From positions 124,001 to 188,000 of the forward strand of contig NZ_CP096199.1 of the NCBI RefSeq assembly GCF_023195835.1: DNA of 64,000 bases. Reading direction: 5' to 3'. The position numbers were made by a program, and so were the translations under genes. The stretch comes from Vibrio sinaloensis (GTDB lineage: Bacteria > Pseudomonadota > Gammaproteobacteria > Enterobacterales > Vibrionaceae). The notes under the pieces are model-generated. The model was not told where the DNA came from. It saw only the letters and a program-made list of their open reading frames with translations, and searched no databases. Shown one piece after another: positions 45,132 through 54,511 of this stretch. Every line of letters begins with the position of its first letter. Position 1 is the first letter of the stretch.

Positions 45132-46472
45132 TCACAAAATCCGCTTTAGTACTCTATCCGCTTTGACTCGGGTGATCTTGCGCATTAACTTCTGCACTGC
45201 CTCTGGGTAGTCTTCGGCTTTCTCTAGCTGTCTGTAGGTACAGATCAACTGCGTATGTTGCAGAATATTCTCCACTTCCTTCTCGAACTGTGGTGTTAAG
45301 TGATGGAAGTGGTCTTGAATTAGAATCGCGTTTTCTAAGTCTAGGCTCCAGGCGCGCGGGTTCAGGTTATTACCCGTGATCAACATGTAGCGTTTGTCGA
45401 CCCAGATTCCCTTCAAGTGGAAGCTATTTTCGTCATGCTTCCATAATCGAATAGAGAGCCTTCTTGCGGCGATATTAGCTTCATTGGCCTTTGCGAACAG
45501 GCGTAAATTACGCTCGTACAGATAAGGCAAGCCGCCTATGGTTTTGAACTCGTCTTGTGGTGAAATATAGAAGTCGTTTGCGGTTTTATCGCCCACCACT
45601 ACGGTCACTTTTACTCCACGTCTCAGGGCTTTTTTCACTTCTTTGGCTACGCTGCGCGGGAAGTTGAAATACGGGGTACAGATAAAAATCTCATCCTTGG
45701 CTTTGGCCAGCAGTTGATTGATGCCTTGGTTGAGTTTGTTACGCTTTTTGCCAACGCCAACCATGGGCGTAATGGCAACTTGCTGGTTAGATACGGGTTG
45801 AGATTCAAACTGGTACTGGGCTTTGGCCAGCGAGCCGCGAAGCTGGCGAATTTGCGCTTTAATCGCTTTGGTCTCAGGCTTAGTTTCTGAGGTAAGATCA
45901 TTGACCGCCGGGTGCGCAATCAACTCGTTTTGTACAAACGCAACCATGCTATCGGCCAGTGCTTTATTGGCTAACAAGTGGTAGCGGTCAAATCGATAAC
46001 GTTCTTTATAGTTGAGGTAGATATTGTTGAGGCTAGCGCCACTGTAGAGCACCTGATCATCAATGATGAAACCTTTTAAGTGCAACACACCAAACACTTC
46101 TCGGCCACGTACGGGTATGCCATATACTGGCACTTTATGTTGATGTCTATCCGCAAACGCTTTGTACATGGCGGCATTGGTTTCACCGGGTTCGGCGCCG
46201 ATCAAGCCACGCTGTGCACGGTGCCAGTCGACACAGACATTGATGTCTAAACCAGGATTGCGCTGTTTGGCTTGATAAAGCTCGGTCAAGATCTCTCGAC
46301 CTGCCTCATCATCTTCAAGATAAAGGGCCACAAGGTAGATTCGTTTACTTGCCTGTCGGATCGCTTCAATTAGGCGAGTCCGAAAATCTTTGGCCGCATA
46401 CAGCGTTTCAAACTCCGCTGGATCTTGCGCCAAAGTAGGCAGTTGCTCGAATAAATTCCTATTGGTCATCAT
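45132..46472 (-). CDS. pssA: CDP-diacylglycerol-serine O-phosphatidyltransferase
   Basis: 446 residues from the Met-Met pair at 46472/46469; the frame stays open 71 codons further upstream through a repeat tract, but that extension has no family match. A phospholipase D-type PssA with two HKD motifs, HLKGFIIDD (about residue 145) and HLKGIWVDKRYMLITGNNL (about 350). It makes phosphatidylserine, precursor of phosphatidylethanolamine, on ribosome- or membrane-associated enzyme. It is monocistronic, ends beside the REP cluster, and has a 204-nt upstream gap with the heptad tract. Confidence 0.94.
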   Translation of the reverse strand: MMTNRNLFEQLPTLAQDPAEFETLYAAKDFRTRLIEAIRQASKRIYLVALYLEDDEAGREILTELYQAKQRNPGLDINVCVDWHRAQRGLIGAEPGETNAAMYKAFADRHQHKVPVYGIPVRGREVFGVLHLKGFIIDDQVLYSGASLNNIYLNYKERYRFDRYHLLANKALADSMVAFVQNELIAHPAVNDLTSETKPETKAIKAQIRQLRGSLAKAQYQFESQPVSNQQVAITPMVGVGKKRNKLNQGINQLLAKAKDEIFICTPYFNFPRSVAKEVKKALRRGVKVTVVVGDKTANDFYISPQDEFKTIGGLPYLYERNLRLFAKANEANIAARRLSIRLWKHDENSFHLKGIWVDKRYMLITGNNLNPRAWSLDLENAILIQDHFHHLTPQFEKEVENILQHTQLICTYRQLEKAEDYPEAVQKLMRKITRVKADRVLKRIL

Positions 46473-46527
46473 GTTGGGTGGGTTACCTTTACTTAAAGTG
46501 GACAAGGATATTAGCAAACAAAGCGTC

Positions 46528-46590
46528 GAGTTTCGAGCTATGAGTGACGAGTTAAGAGTTGCGAGCTTCGAGTTTTTAGTAGTGAGACTT
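46528..46590 (+). repeat. Degenerate heptad tract, nine [GT]AGN4 units
   Basis: Nine consecutive seven-base units all with AG at positions 2-3: GAGTTTC GAGCTAT, GAGTGAC GAGTTAA, GAGTTGC GAGCTTC, GAGTTTT TAGTAGT, GAGACTT. Only the AG and mostly the first G are constant. Located between pssA (divergent) and the S23-family gene. It faces the CTC-type tract at 47083, the two bracketing that gene. Confidence 0.92.
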
Positions 46591-46676
46591 CGTCTCCAGA
46601 AAAACATGCTTAATTCGTCTGTTCTAACCCTCAAAATAGTTGACTGTGTTCTTATGTCAACGCATTGATTTTCGTT

Positions 46677-47027
46677 ATGAAGCATGAAAATTTAGAAGTC
46701 TGGAGTCGTAGTTTTAAGCTTAGCTGCTTGGTGTATCGCTCTTTTGGTCACATTAGAGATTTCGGGTTCAAGGACCAGATTTGTCGTTCGGGATTGTCGG
46801 TCCCTAGCAATATAGCCGAAGGGATGGAGCGTCATAGTTCAAAAGAAAAAGCTCACTTCCTCTCTATTGCGAAAGGATCGCTTGGTGAACTCAGGACTCA
46901 ACTATTGATTGCTATAGAGATCCAATATGTAGCTACAGATGTGGGAGATAAAATGGCTGAGGAGTGCCTTCATATCAGTCGTATGTTAGGCTCCCTGATA
47001 GTCGTGGTGCGCGGGCAGAATAACTGA
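46677..47027 (+). CDS. Four-helix bundle protein, S23/IVP family
   Basis: 116 residues from ATG 46677 (in-frame TTG at 46665). Closely matches the S23 family (23S rRNA intervening-sequence protein): LEVWSRSFKLSCLVYRSF near the start, GFKDQICRSGLSVPSNIAEG, and LSIAKGSLGELRTQLLIAIE. The fold is a four-helix bundle forming pentamers; the related bAvd proteins of diversity-generating retroelements bind nucleic acid. Here the gene is not in an rRNA but lies alone between pssA and birA. It is flanked on both sides by facing 7-bp heptad tracts (46528-46590 and 47083-47152). Role unknown; a link to those repeats is a hypothesis. Confidence 0.9.
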   Translation: MKHENLEVWSRSFKLSCLVYRSFGHIRDFGFKDQICRSGLSVPSNIAEGMERHSSKEKAHFLSIAKGSLGELRTQLLIAIEIQYVATDVGDKMAEECLHISRMLGSLIVVVRGQNN

Positions 47028-47082
47028 GTGGAAAATTCATTATGTTTGTGAGTTGACAGCCGACATAGGCCCCGAAAAATGA

Positions 47083-47152
47083 CTCGCCACTCGCCACTCG
47101 CCACTCGCCACTCGCCACTCGCCACTCGCCACTCGCCACTCGTTACTCGCTT
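47083..47152 (-). repeat. Heptad tract (CTCGCCA)8 plus two variants
   Basis: Eight identical CTCGCCA units (47083-47138), then CTCGTTA and CTCGCTT. On the minus strand it reads GAGTGGC, and the birA stop codon (TAA at 47143-47145) and last codons lie within the final two units. Forms the right-hand partner of the tract at 46528, in opposite orientation. Confidence 0.96.
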
Positions 47153-48111
47153 CCCGCCGCTCTCAAACTAATCTCGCCACCGATAAAGCTCTCGATGCCT
47201 TGTTCGGTTTCGAGCAGCACCGCGCCTTGTTCATTAATACCTCGTGAGGTGCCAACAATCTCACGTGGGCCCATAATCAGTTTGATCGGGCGGCCGATAA
47301 AGTTGTCGAGGCGATTCCAGCGCTCGACAAAGCCTTGCATGCCATAAAGCTCGTAATCTGATAGAGCCTGATGCAAGGTTTTGATTAAGGTGATCGCCAG
47401 TTGATTGCGGTCAAACGACTGTGATTGAGCCACTTCAGTTAAGCTTGCCCAAGGTTGGGTAATGCCCTCGGTGTTTTCCGCCATCATTAGGTTCATGCCC
47501 ATCCCGATCACTAGGTGTGCCGCCGCGCCCGCTTGCCCCGACATCTCCACTAATATGCCCGCTAGCTTGCGGTCTTGATAGTAAAGGTCGTTCGGCCATT
47601 TGAGCTTAACACCACAGAGTCCAAGCTCCTCCAGCGCTTCGACAATCGCTACGCCGACCACCAAGCTCAGCCCCATTGCTGCCGCCATGCCCGCGTCTAA
47701 GCGCCAATACATCGATAGGTATAAGTTGGCGCCAAACGGAGAGACCCACTCGCGGCCGCGACGCCCGCGTCCTTTGGCTTGATATTCGGCAATGCACACC
47801 GAGCCTGATTGCAAGCTATCGATGCGGTCGAGGAGATATTGGTTGGTGGAATCAATAATCGGGATCAGAGCAACGGGCGTGGATAGCGCATCCGTCAAAA
47901 CTTGCTGATCAAGTAGCTGTATCGGCGTTGCGAGTTGGTAGCCTTTACCTTGCACGCGGAAGATATCGACGCCCCACTGCTCTATGCCTTTAATGTGTTT
48001 ACTTATCGCCGCTCGGGTCAGATTTAGCTGCTCGCCCAGCTGTTCCCCTGAGTGAAATCCACCTTGAGCCAAGGTGTTTAAAATAGCAAGCTTAACGGAA
48101 TGGTCTTTCAT
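47143..48111 (-). CDS. birA: Biotin-protein ligase / biotin operon repressor
   Basis: 322 residues, matching the bifunctional BirA. N-terminal winged helix (LAQGGFHSGEQLGEQL, LTRAAISKHIKGIEQWG, residues about 12-45), then the catalytic GRGRRGREWVSPFGANLYLS loop (about 115-134; biotinyl-AMP binding), KWPNDLYYQDRKLAGILVEM with the catalytic lysine region, and a small C-terminal SH3-like domain. It attaches biotin to acetyl-CoA carboxylase and represses bio genes when biotinylation demand is low. Overlaps murB by 4 nt, as in many gammaproteobacteria. Its 3-prime end merges with a heptad tract. Confidence 0.96.
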   Translation of the reverse strand: MKDHSVKLAILNTLAQGGFHSGEQLGEQLNLTRAAISKHIKGIEQWGVDIFRVQGKGYQLATPIQLLDQQVLTDALSTPVALIPIIDSTNQYLLDRIDSLQSGSVCIAEYQAKGRGRRGREWVSPFGANLYLSMYWRLDAGMAAAMGLSLVVGVAIVEALEELGLCGVKLKWPNDLYYQDRKLAGILVEMSGQAGAAAHLVIGMGMNLMMAENTEGITQPWASLTEVAQSQSFDRNQLAITLIKTLHQALSDYELYGMQGFVERWNRLDNFIGRPIKLIMGPREIVGTSRGINEQGAVLLETEQGIESFIGGEISLRAAGSE

Positions 48112-49154
48112 GAGCGGCTCTCCAACATCTGCTCAAGTGTGGTCTCGCTATCTGCTCCCATAAAACGGACTTCGTGTTCAAGGGTGATTTGGTAGCGCTG
48201 CTTTACTTTATCGCGAACATACGCCGCAAGGTTGACCACATCATCGGCACTGGCGTTATTGGCGTTAATCAGCACTAACGCTTGGTTTTGATGTACCTGA
48301 GCGCCGCCGATGGCAAAGCCTTTAAGCTGGCATTGGTCGATGAGCCACCCCGCCGCGACTTTTATTCCGTTCTCGGCTGGGTAGGCGACAATCTCTGGGA
48401 ATTGTTGTTTAAGTTGGTCAAAATGCGCTTGAGATATCACTGGGTTTTTGAAAAAACTTCCCGCGTTACCTGTGACGTTCGGATCAGGCAATTTTTCCAT
48501 TCGAACCTGACAGACACGTTGAAAAATATCGCTTGCCGTCGGAATGCTCTCTGCTAATGACTTGAGTGGTCCGTATTCAATCTTAGCTTGCCACTGCTTA
48601 GTGAGCTTTAACCCCACCGCCACAATCACCACTTTTCCTTGTAGCTCACGTTTAAATATCGAATCGCGGTAACCAAATTGGCACTCATCAACACTCAATC
48701 TGCGCACTTCAAAGCTATCAAGATCAAGCACATCGACATAGTCACACACGTCTTTCAGCTCTACACCATAAGCGCCGATATTTTGAATCGGCGCGCTGCC
48801 GACACAGCCGGGAATTAACGCTAAGTTTTCCAGCCCCGGATAACCTTGCTCTACCGACCAAGCGACTAGCGAAGGCCAATCTTCACCGGCTGCAACATGC
48901 AAATGCCACGAGTGCTCGGATTCAGATACCTGCTTACCTTGCAAGCGATTGACGACCACTACGCCCGCAAAAGGTGCGGTGAACAGCATATTGCTGCCTT
49001 TGCCGAGCAGAAGTTTAGGTAAATCAGCCCACTGTGGATTTTGATAAACCGCCATCAAGTCATCAAGCGTGTGTGCCTCGACTAACCATTGGCAGGTTTG
49101 AGGGATGGTGAAAGTGTGGTACTGGCGTAAGTCTGCGTTGGCTTTTGGCTGCAT
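48108..49154 (-). CDS. murB: UDP-N-acetylmuramate dehydrogenase MurB
   Basis: 348 residues from ATG 49154, best aligned with the E. coli start; ATGs at 49193 and 49205 would add 13-17 residues and no start has a clear ribosome site. It reduces UDP-GlcNAc-enolpyruvate to UDP-MurNAc with NADPH and FAD. LLGKGSNMLF is the FAD-binding segment, IPGCVGSAPIQNIGAYGVEL the central loop, and GNAGSFFKNPVIS carries the catalytic serine; the C-terminal EHEVRFMG glutamate is present. Type I MurB with the long C-terminal lobe. Confidence 0.95.
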   Translation of the reverse strand: MQPKANADLRQYHTFTIPQTCQWLVEAHTLDDLMAVYQNPQWADLPKLLLGKGSNMLFTAPFAGVVVVNRLQGKQVSESEHSWHLHVAAGEDWPSLVAWSVEQGYPGLENLALIPGCVGSAPIQNIGAYGVELKDVCDYVDVLDLDSFEVRRLSVDECQFGYRDSIFKRELQGKVVIVAVGLKLTKQWQAKIEYGPLKSLAESIPTASDIFQRVCQVRMEKLPDPNVTGNAGSFFKNPVISQAHFDQLKQQFPEIVAYPAENGIKVAAGWLIDQCQLKGFAIGGAQVHQNQALVLINANNASADDVVNLAAYVRDKVKQRYQITLEHEVRFMGADSETTLEQMLESRS

Positions 49155-49268
49155 AGTGGTCGGTACTGTGTTGTGAATAGGGGTGGTGTGCATAGGGATT
49201 TGCATTGTGTTGATGGGCTAATCTAAACTGCCTGCATTCTACCCCAATTTTACCGCGGATTTTACTCT

Positions 49269-49700
49269 TTGATCGGCTCATTGACTATTGAACCTCTTGA
49301 CCCTATTAAACTTCCTTTGGTTGCCCGCTTGTATAAAGCGCATTATCCCTCAGGCAAAGCCAAAAAAGATGAGTTGACGCTCGCGGGTTATCATCAAAAC
49401 CAAATCGCCGCAGTGGTGCGCTTTCGCAGTATTGATCAGTATCGACTGTTGACCGGGATGCTGGTGGTGCCGGAATATCGTCAACAGGGTTTTGCTCACC
49501 AATTGATGACGCACTGCCAGCAGCAGGTGTTACAGCCAGGTGACTACTGCTTTGCCTACGCCCACCTAGAAGACTTTTACGCGCAATATGGCTTCAGACC
49601 GCTTGGAGGTTCCGAGTTGCCGAGTCCGCTCAACAGCTTGTTTGAACGCTATAGCCGAAGCAAAAGTTTGGTGGCGATGCGCTATCAAGCCATGGTATGA
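49269..49700 (+). CDS. GNAT-family acetyltransferase
   Basis: 143 residues with a TTG start (another TTG lies four codons in). The acetyl-CoA motif appears as GMLVVPEYRQQGFAHQLMTH (about residues 60-79), preceded by VVRFRSIDQYRLL and followed by FAYAHLEDFYAQYGFRPLG, the usual GNAT end. Divergent from murB, with 114 nt between them. Substrate unknown; these small GNAT proteins acetylate amines, peptides or tRNA-linked groups. Confidence 0.82.
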   Translation: MIGSLTIEPLDPIKLPLVARLYKAHYPSGKAKKDELTLAGYHQNQIAAVVRFRSIDQYRLLTGMLVVPEYRQQGFAHQLMTHCQQQVLQPGDYCFAYAHLEDFYAQYGFRPLGGSELPSPLNSLFERYSRSKSLVAMRYQAMV

Positions 49701-49823
49701 GCTCGGTAAAAACATCTCGGTTGAAAATAACGGCTGCTAACAACCCCACGGCTCTCAACCCTGTAAAGCATTTGCTTTATAAACCACTTGCTTCATAATA
49801 TTTTGGGGGTTGAGGGAGCGAAC

Positions 49824-50441
49824 ATGAAAAGCGTCGAAAAGATTTTACAAACGGTGAAGCGTGAGGGGGCGGTAACAGCTAAGCAAATTGCGGATGAGCT
49901 GAGCATGACCACCATGGGCGCTCGTCAACACTTGCAGGCGCTTGAAGATGACGGTTTGTTGGCATTTGAAGACCTCAAGGTCAAAGTGGGCCGGCCTACT
50001 CGCCATTGGTCTTTGACGCAAAAAGGACACGCGCAGTTCGCTGATCGTCACGGTGAACTCACTATTCAAGTGATTGAGGCGGTTGAGTCGCTGTTTGGCT
50101 CTGATGGCTTGCAGAAAGTCGCGGATGAACGCGAAGCGCAAACCTATCAATTCTATGCTTCGCAGCTGGAACAGTGTCGCACTCTGGAGCAAAAGTTAGC
50201 TCGCTTGGTCGAACTGAGGCAGCAAGAGGGCTATATGGCAGAGTTTGAGGTCAAAGATAAAGGCTTTGTCTTGATTGAAAACCATTGCCCTATCTGTAAG
50301 GCGGCCACCCGATGTCCTAGCTTGTGCCAATCTGAATTGAATATCTTCCAGCGTTTATTGGGTGAAGGATACACTGTGTCGCGCAGCGAACATATTGTCT
50401 CTGGCGAAAGACGCTGCGTGTATCATATCGCTCCTCGTTAA
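49824..50441 (+). CDS. SufR-like winged-helix regulator with Cys cluster
   Basis: 205 residues from ATG 49824, behind GGGAGCG; an upstream in-frame start at 49788 lacks support. N-terminal helix-turn-helix (GAVTAKQIADELSMTTMGAR, about residues 14-33) and RPTRHWSLTQKG wing. The C-terminal half has CPICKAATRCPSLC (four cysteines) and a later RRCVYHI, the layout of SufR-type Fe-S cluster-sensing repressors. Probably senses an iron-sulfur cluster and controls genes for cluster assembly or oxidative stress; targets are not visible nearby. Confidence 0.82.
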   Translation: MKSVEKILQTVKREGAVTAKQIADELSMTTMGARQHLQALEDDGLLAFEDLKVKVGRPTRHWSLTQKGHAQFADRHGELTIQVIEAVESLFGSDGLQKVADEREAQTYQFYASQLEQCRTLEQKLARLVELRQQEGYMAEFEVKDKGFVLIENHCPICKAATRCPSLCQSELNIFQRLLGEGYTVSRSEHIVSGERRCVYHIAPR

Positions 50442-50553
50442 GGCTCTGCCTTTCTCTATTCTAAAAAATAACACACCGTCATTACCCCAAACCTCCGTTA
50501 TCGACTATTTTTAATAGTGTGTTGATAAAATAATCAACAGTAATGGAGGCCGT

Positions 50554-50889
50554 ATGCAATCACCGTTAATTAATCAAACTTTGCCGTCGTTCGATGAGTT
50601 AATGGCGATGGCAGAGCGTAACCCCGCCGCTTTCAACCAGTTTAAGCAAGAGATGTGTGAAGAGATGATTCAATCGGCCTCAACAAAAATGCAAGCTAGG
50701 TTATGGGCACAACAAAGCCACATCGACCGGGTACTAAGTAAGTGCAAAAACCCCAACCAAGCGAACGTGGTGCTGATGCGAGAACTGGTCTCGCAAATGG
50801 TCAAGTTTCAAGATGTGCTTGATAGTGACTGCAGCGAGCTCGACAACAAACCCAAAGCAGAGGTGATCCCTTTCGATAGCTGGCGTTGA
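50554..50889 (+). CDS. DUF3135 family protein
   Basis: 111 residues of a small Vibrio/Shewanella family (DUF3135) with no known function: LPSFDELMAMAERNPAAFNQ at the start and a helical middle ending VSQMVKFQDVLD. Predominantly helical, no membrane segment. TAATGGAGG precedes the ATG as a strong ribosome site. Downstream lies a heptad tract pair before wzz. Confidence 0.82.
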   Translation: MQSPLINQTLPSFDELMAMAERNPAAFNQFKQEMCEEMIQSASTKMQARLWAQQSHIDRVLSKCKNPNQANVVLMRELVSQMVKFQDVLDSDCSELDNKPKAEVIPFDSWR

Positions 50890-50897
50890 GCGGTTAT

Positions 50898-51024
50898 AAG
50901 TTTGAAGTGACGAGTTACGAGAAATGATTACTTGACTATAAAAGCCTATCGTTCAAAGTTCTTCGCCATTCGCCATTCGCCATTCGCCATTCGCCATTCG
51001 CCATTCGCCATTCGCCACTCTCTA
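50898..51024. repeat. Facing heptad tracts between DUF3135 gene and wzz
   Basis: Left arm 50898-50925: AAGTTTG AAGTGAC, GAGTTAC GAGAAAT. Right arm 50962-51017: eight identical TTCGCCA units, then CTCTCTA to 51024. Spacer about 36 nt. Left arm has AG and right arm has TC/CT at matching heptad positions, so they face each other, allowing imperfect pairing. The tract ends 51 nt before the wzz start. Confidence 0.88.
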
Positions 51025-51075
51025 TGCTAACCTTGCGCAATCAATGATGACTCCATTTTTCATAAAGGACTAAGC

Positions 51076-51840
51076 GTGAGCGGGCAAAACCAACAACCTC
51101 CTATGAATCAGCAGTATGCACCACAAATCCCACCTTCTTTTCAGAACAATGATGAAATCGATTTAAGAGAGCTGTTTAAAGCGCTTTGGGATGGGAAATT
51201 GATCATTTGTGTAATGACTATCGTAACCGCGTTAGGAGCGGCAGGTTACGCCTTTATGAAACCAAATCTGTACCAAGCACAATCTTCATTTTTACTCGAT
51301 AAGCGCTTTTTTGATACGTCCGGGGTTTACGAGCTTGATGTTAGTTCTGAACTTATATCCAGTCAAAGCTTTAAAAAGCAGTTATCGGAGTATTCTGGAT
51401 TAGAAGAGTCAATGCTCAGCAGTATCAACTTATCCAAGCGTGGCAATGTCATCTCAATTTCACAAATATCAATGGAGGCCAAAGCAGCCTTCGATAGAGT
51501 AAGTAAGGTAAGCGATGTTTTGAATGATGTATTGAAACAGCAAGAACTAAATAAAGTACAGGTCACGCTTGACTCTTTGCGTGCCAACACGGGCACGGAT
51601 CATATTTCCTTAAAGTCCCAAGACTACTTGGATGAACTGCTCGCGCAGCAATTGTTTAAGAAAGCCATGTTGCAGAGCCCAAAAACACAAATTGTCACCG
51701 TGCTTAGTCAAGCGTCTTTACCAACTTCTCATATCAAGCCTAAGAGAGCCCTGATTATAACGCTTGGCACACTCCTCGGTGGTATGCTCGGTGTTGCCAT
51801 CGTACTGGTGCGTTTTGCGTTTCGCCGCGAAGAGGACTAA
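51076..51840 (+). CDS. wzz: Wzz-type chain-length regulator
   Basis: 254 residues, GTG start. Topology is that of polysaccharide co-polymerases: a Gln/Pro-rich cytoplasmic start, DEIDLRELFKALWDGK before membrane segment 1 (about 41-61), a periplasmic part of about 165 residues, and membrane segment 2 (about 225-247) ending FAFRREED. The periplasmic part is short for Wzz. It controls the modal length of the Wzy product, presumably the O antigen encoded at 11.6-39.8 kb, although the gene lies 11 kb away, beyond rjg, and is followed by its own terminator. Confidence 0.88.
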   Translation: MSGQNQQPPMNQQYAPQIPPSFQNNDEIDLRELFKALWDGKLIICVMTIVTALGAAGYAFMKPNLYQAQSSFLLDKRFFDTSGVYELDVSSELISSQSFKKQLSEYSGLEESMLSSINLSKRGNVISISQISMEAKAAFDRVSKVSDVLNDVLKQQELNKVQVTLDSLRANTGTDHISLKSQDYLDELLAQQLFKKAMLQSPKTQIVTVLSQASLPTSHIKPKRALIITLGTLLGGMLGVAIVLVRFAFRREED

Positions 51841-51861
51841 ATAATTCAAAATATTGCGTAG

Positions 51862-51895
51862 AGCGCGAGCAAGTTGATTTGCTCGCGCTTTTTTT
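51862..51895 (+). terminator. Intrinsic terminator of wzz
   Basis: GC-rich 11-bp stem (AGCGCGAGCAA with TTGCTCGCGCT; loop of six) directly followed by a seven-T run, 21 nt after the wzz stop. A classical Rho-independent terminator. Confidence 0.92.
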
Positions 51896-51923
51896 CGCCA
51901 CTCGGTATTATCTAGGTGAAGTC

Positions 51924-52021
51924 GTCATTCCGTAAGAGAGGAACGAACTATACGGAATCTGGTTTTGGCATCTGTGTTAATAGATTCTGAATCACGCTCG
52001 TGCCTCGCTGTTCAGAATGAC
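51924..52021. repeat. REP-like inverted pair upstream of groES
   Basis: 37-bp unit at 51924-51960 (starts GTCATTCCGTAAGAGAGG) and 40-bp unit at 51982-52021 (starts AGATTCTGAATCACG), facing each other. Same family as the clusters at 44793, 52540 and 57327. Confidence 0.9.
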
Positions 52022-52028
52022 CGATATT

Positions 52029-52070
52029 CTAGGTGCTAGTCACTAGAAACTCGCCACTCGCATCTATTCA
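52029..52070 (-). repeat. Heptad tract of six CTN5 units
   Basis: CTAGGTG CTAGTCA, CTAGAAA CTCGCCA, CTCGCAT CTATTCA: six seven-base units beginning CT, directly after the REP-like pair. It lies 25 nt before the heat-shock promoter of groES. No facing partner was found on its left. Confidence 0.85.
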
Positions 52071-52094
52071 GATCCCGATCACAAATTTTTAATC

Positions 52095-52130
52095 TCTCCC
52101 CCTTGGGTTTCTCCAAACTGCCCCAAATAT
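52095..52130 (+). promoter_or_regulatory. Heat-shock (sigma-32) promoter of groESL
   Basis: TCTCCCCCTTGGG (-35 region; consensus TCTCNCCCTTGAA) and CCCCAAAT at 52121 (-10; consensus CCCCATNT) with a 12-nt spacer counted from the CTTGGGT core, 84 nt upstream of the groES ATG. Typical sigma-32 geometry; no CIRCE element was seen. Confidence 0.82.
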
Positions 52131-52213
52131 AGTTACCACAAGACTTTGAATCCTTGTGCAATCGCGCAAGGCCATTATCAAATCAACATGGAAATTTTCA
52201 GGAGAGACGACCG

Positions 52214-52504
52214 ATGAACATTCGTCCATTACACGACCGAGTTATCGTAGAGCGCCAAGAAGTTGAGTCTAAATCAGCGGGTGGCATTGTTCTGACTGGT
52301 TCTGCTGCAGAGAAATCAACTCGCGGCGTAGTGCTAGCTGTGGGTAAAGGCCGCATCCTAGAAAACGGTACTGTTCTGCCGTTGGACGTTAAAGTAGGTG
52401 ATACTGTTATCTTCGCTGAAGGTTACGGTACTAAAACTGAAAAAATCGACGGTAAAGAAGTGCTAGTCATGTCTGAAAACGACATCATGGCAATCGTTGA
52501 ATAA
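52214..52504 (+). CDS. groES: Co-chaperonin GroES
   Basis: 96 residues from ATG 52214 ([16 protein letters not shown]), preceded by CAGGAGAG. The lid heptamer of the GroEL chaperonin; mobile loop [20 protein letters not shown] is at residues about 15-34. The open frame extends 20 codons upstream, but the ribosome site and family start fix this ATG. It is separated from groEL by an unusually long 218-nt spacer filled by REP-like repeats. Confidence 0.97.
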   Translation: MNIRPLHDRVIVERQEVESKSAGGIVLTGSAAEKSTRGVVLAVGKGRILENGTVLPLDVKVGDTVIFAEGYGTKTEKIDGKEVLVMSENDIMAIVE

Positions 52505-52539
52505 TTGAATTTCTATTGAGAACACAGCGTGTCATAGCT

Positions 52540-52682
52540 AGATTCTGAATCACGCTCGTACCTCGCTGTTCAGAATGACAGTACTCAGAGCGAAGCTATT
52601 CAGCTTCGTCATTCCGGAAACGAGGAACGAGTTATCCGGAATCTGGTTTTACTAAAATGCTTAGTAAGTTCTGAGTCACGCT
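52540..52682. repeat. REP-like pair and a truncated third unit between groES and groEL
   Basis: 40-bp unit at 52540-52579 (AGATTCTGAATCACGCTC to CAGAATGAC), 37-bp unit at 52608-52644 (GTCATTCCGGAAACGAGG to GGAATCT), and a third, truncated unit start at 52667-52682 (AGTTCTGAGTCACGCT). All lie inside the groESL operon. Confidence 0.88.
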
Positions 52683-52710
52683 TTAAAGTAAAGAATCAAA
52701 AAGAATTTAA

Positions 52711-54369
<1,659 letters not shown>

Positions 54370-54394
54370 TCACCCCTAGCGACCTATCGCAATG

Positions 54395-54424
54395 GAAAGC
54401 GGAGACCTCGGTCTCCGCTTTTTT
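54395..54424 (+). terminator. Intrinsic terminator of groESL
   Basis: AGCGGAGACC - TC - GGTCTCCGCT, a ten-base perfect stem with two-base loop followed by six T, 29 nt after the groEL stop. Confidence 0.93.
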
Positions 54425-54511
54425 GTGTCTTTAAATTGTCAAACGGGCGTCTTATCGCTGCAACTTGAGCAAGGAACTCTAGTTATTCGCGAACAGTGAA
54501 TGGAGTACACA

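Noticed and set aside
46473-46685. N-terminal extension of pssA (71 codons) encoded by the heptad tract
   Set aside because: The frame stays open through the repeats, but the family start is the Met-Met at 46472/46469, and the extension has no homology-like features.
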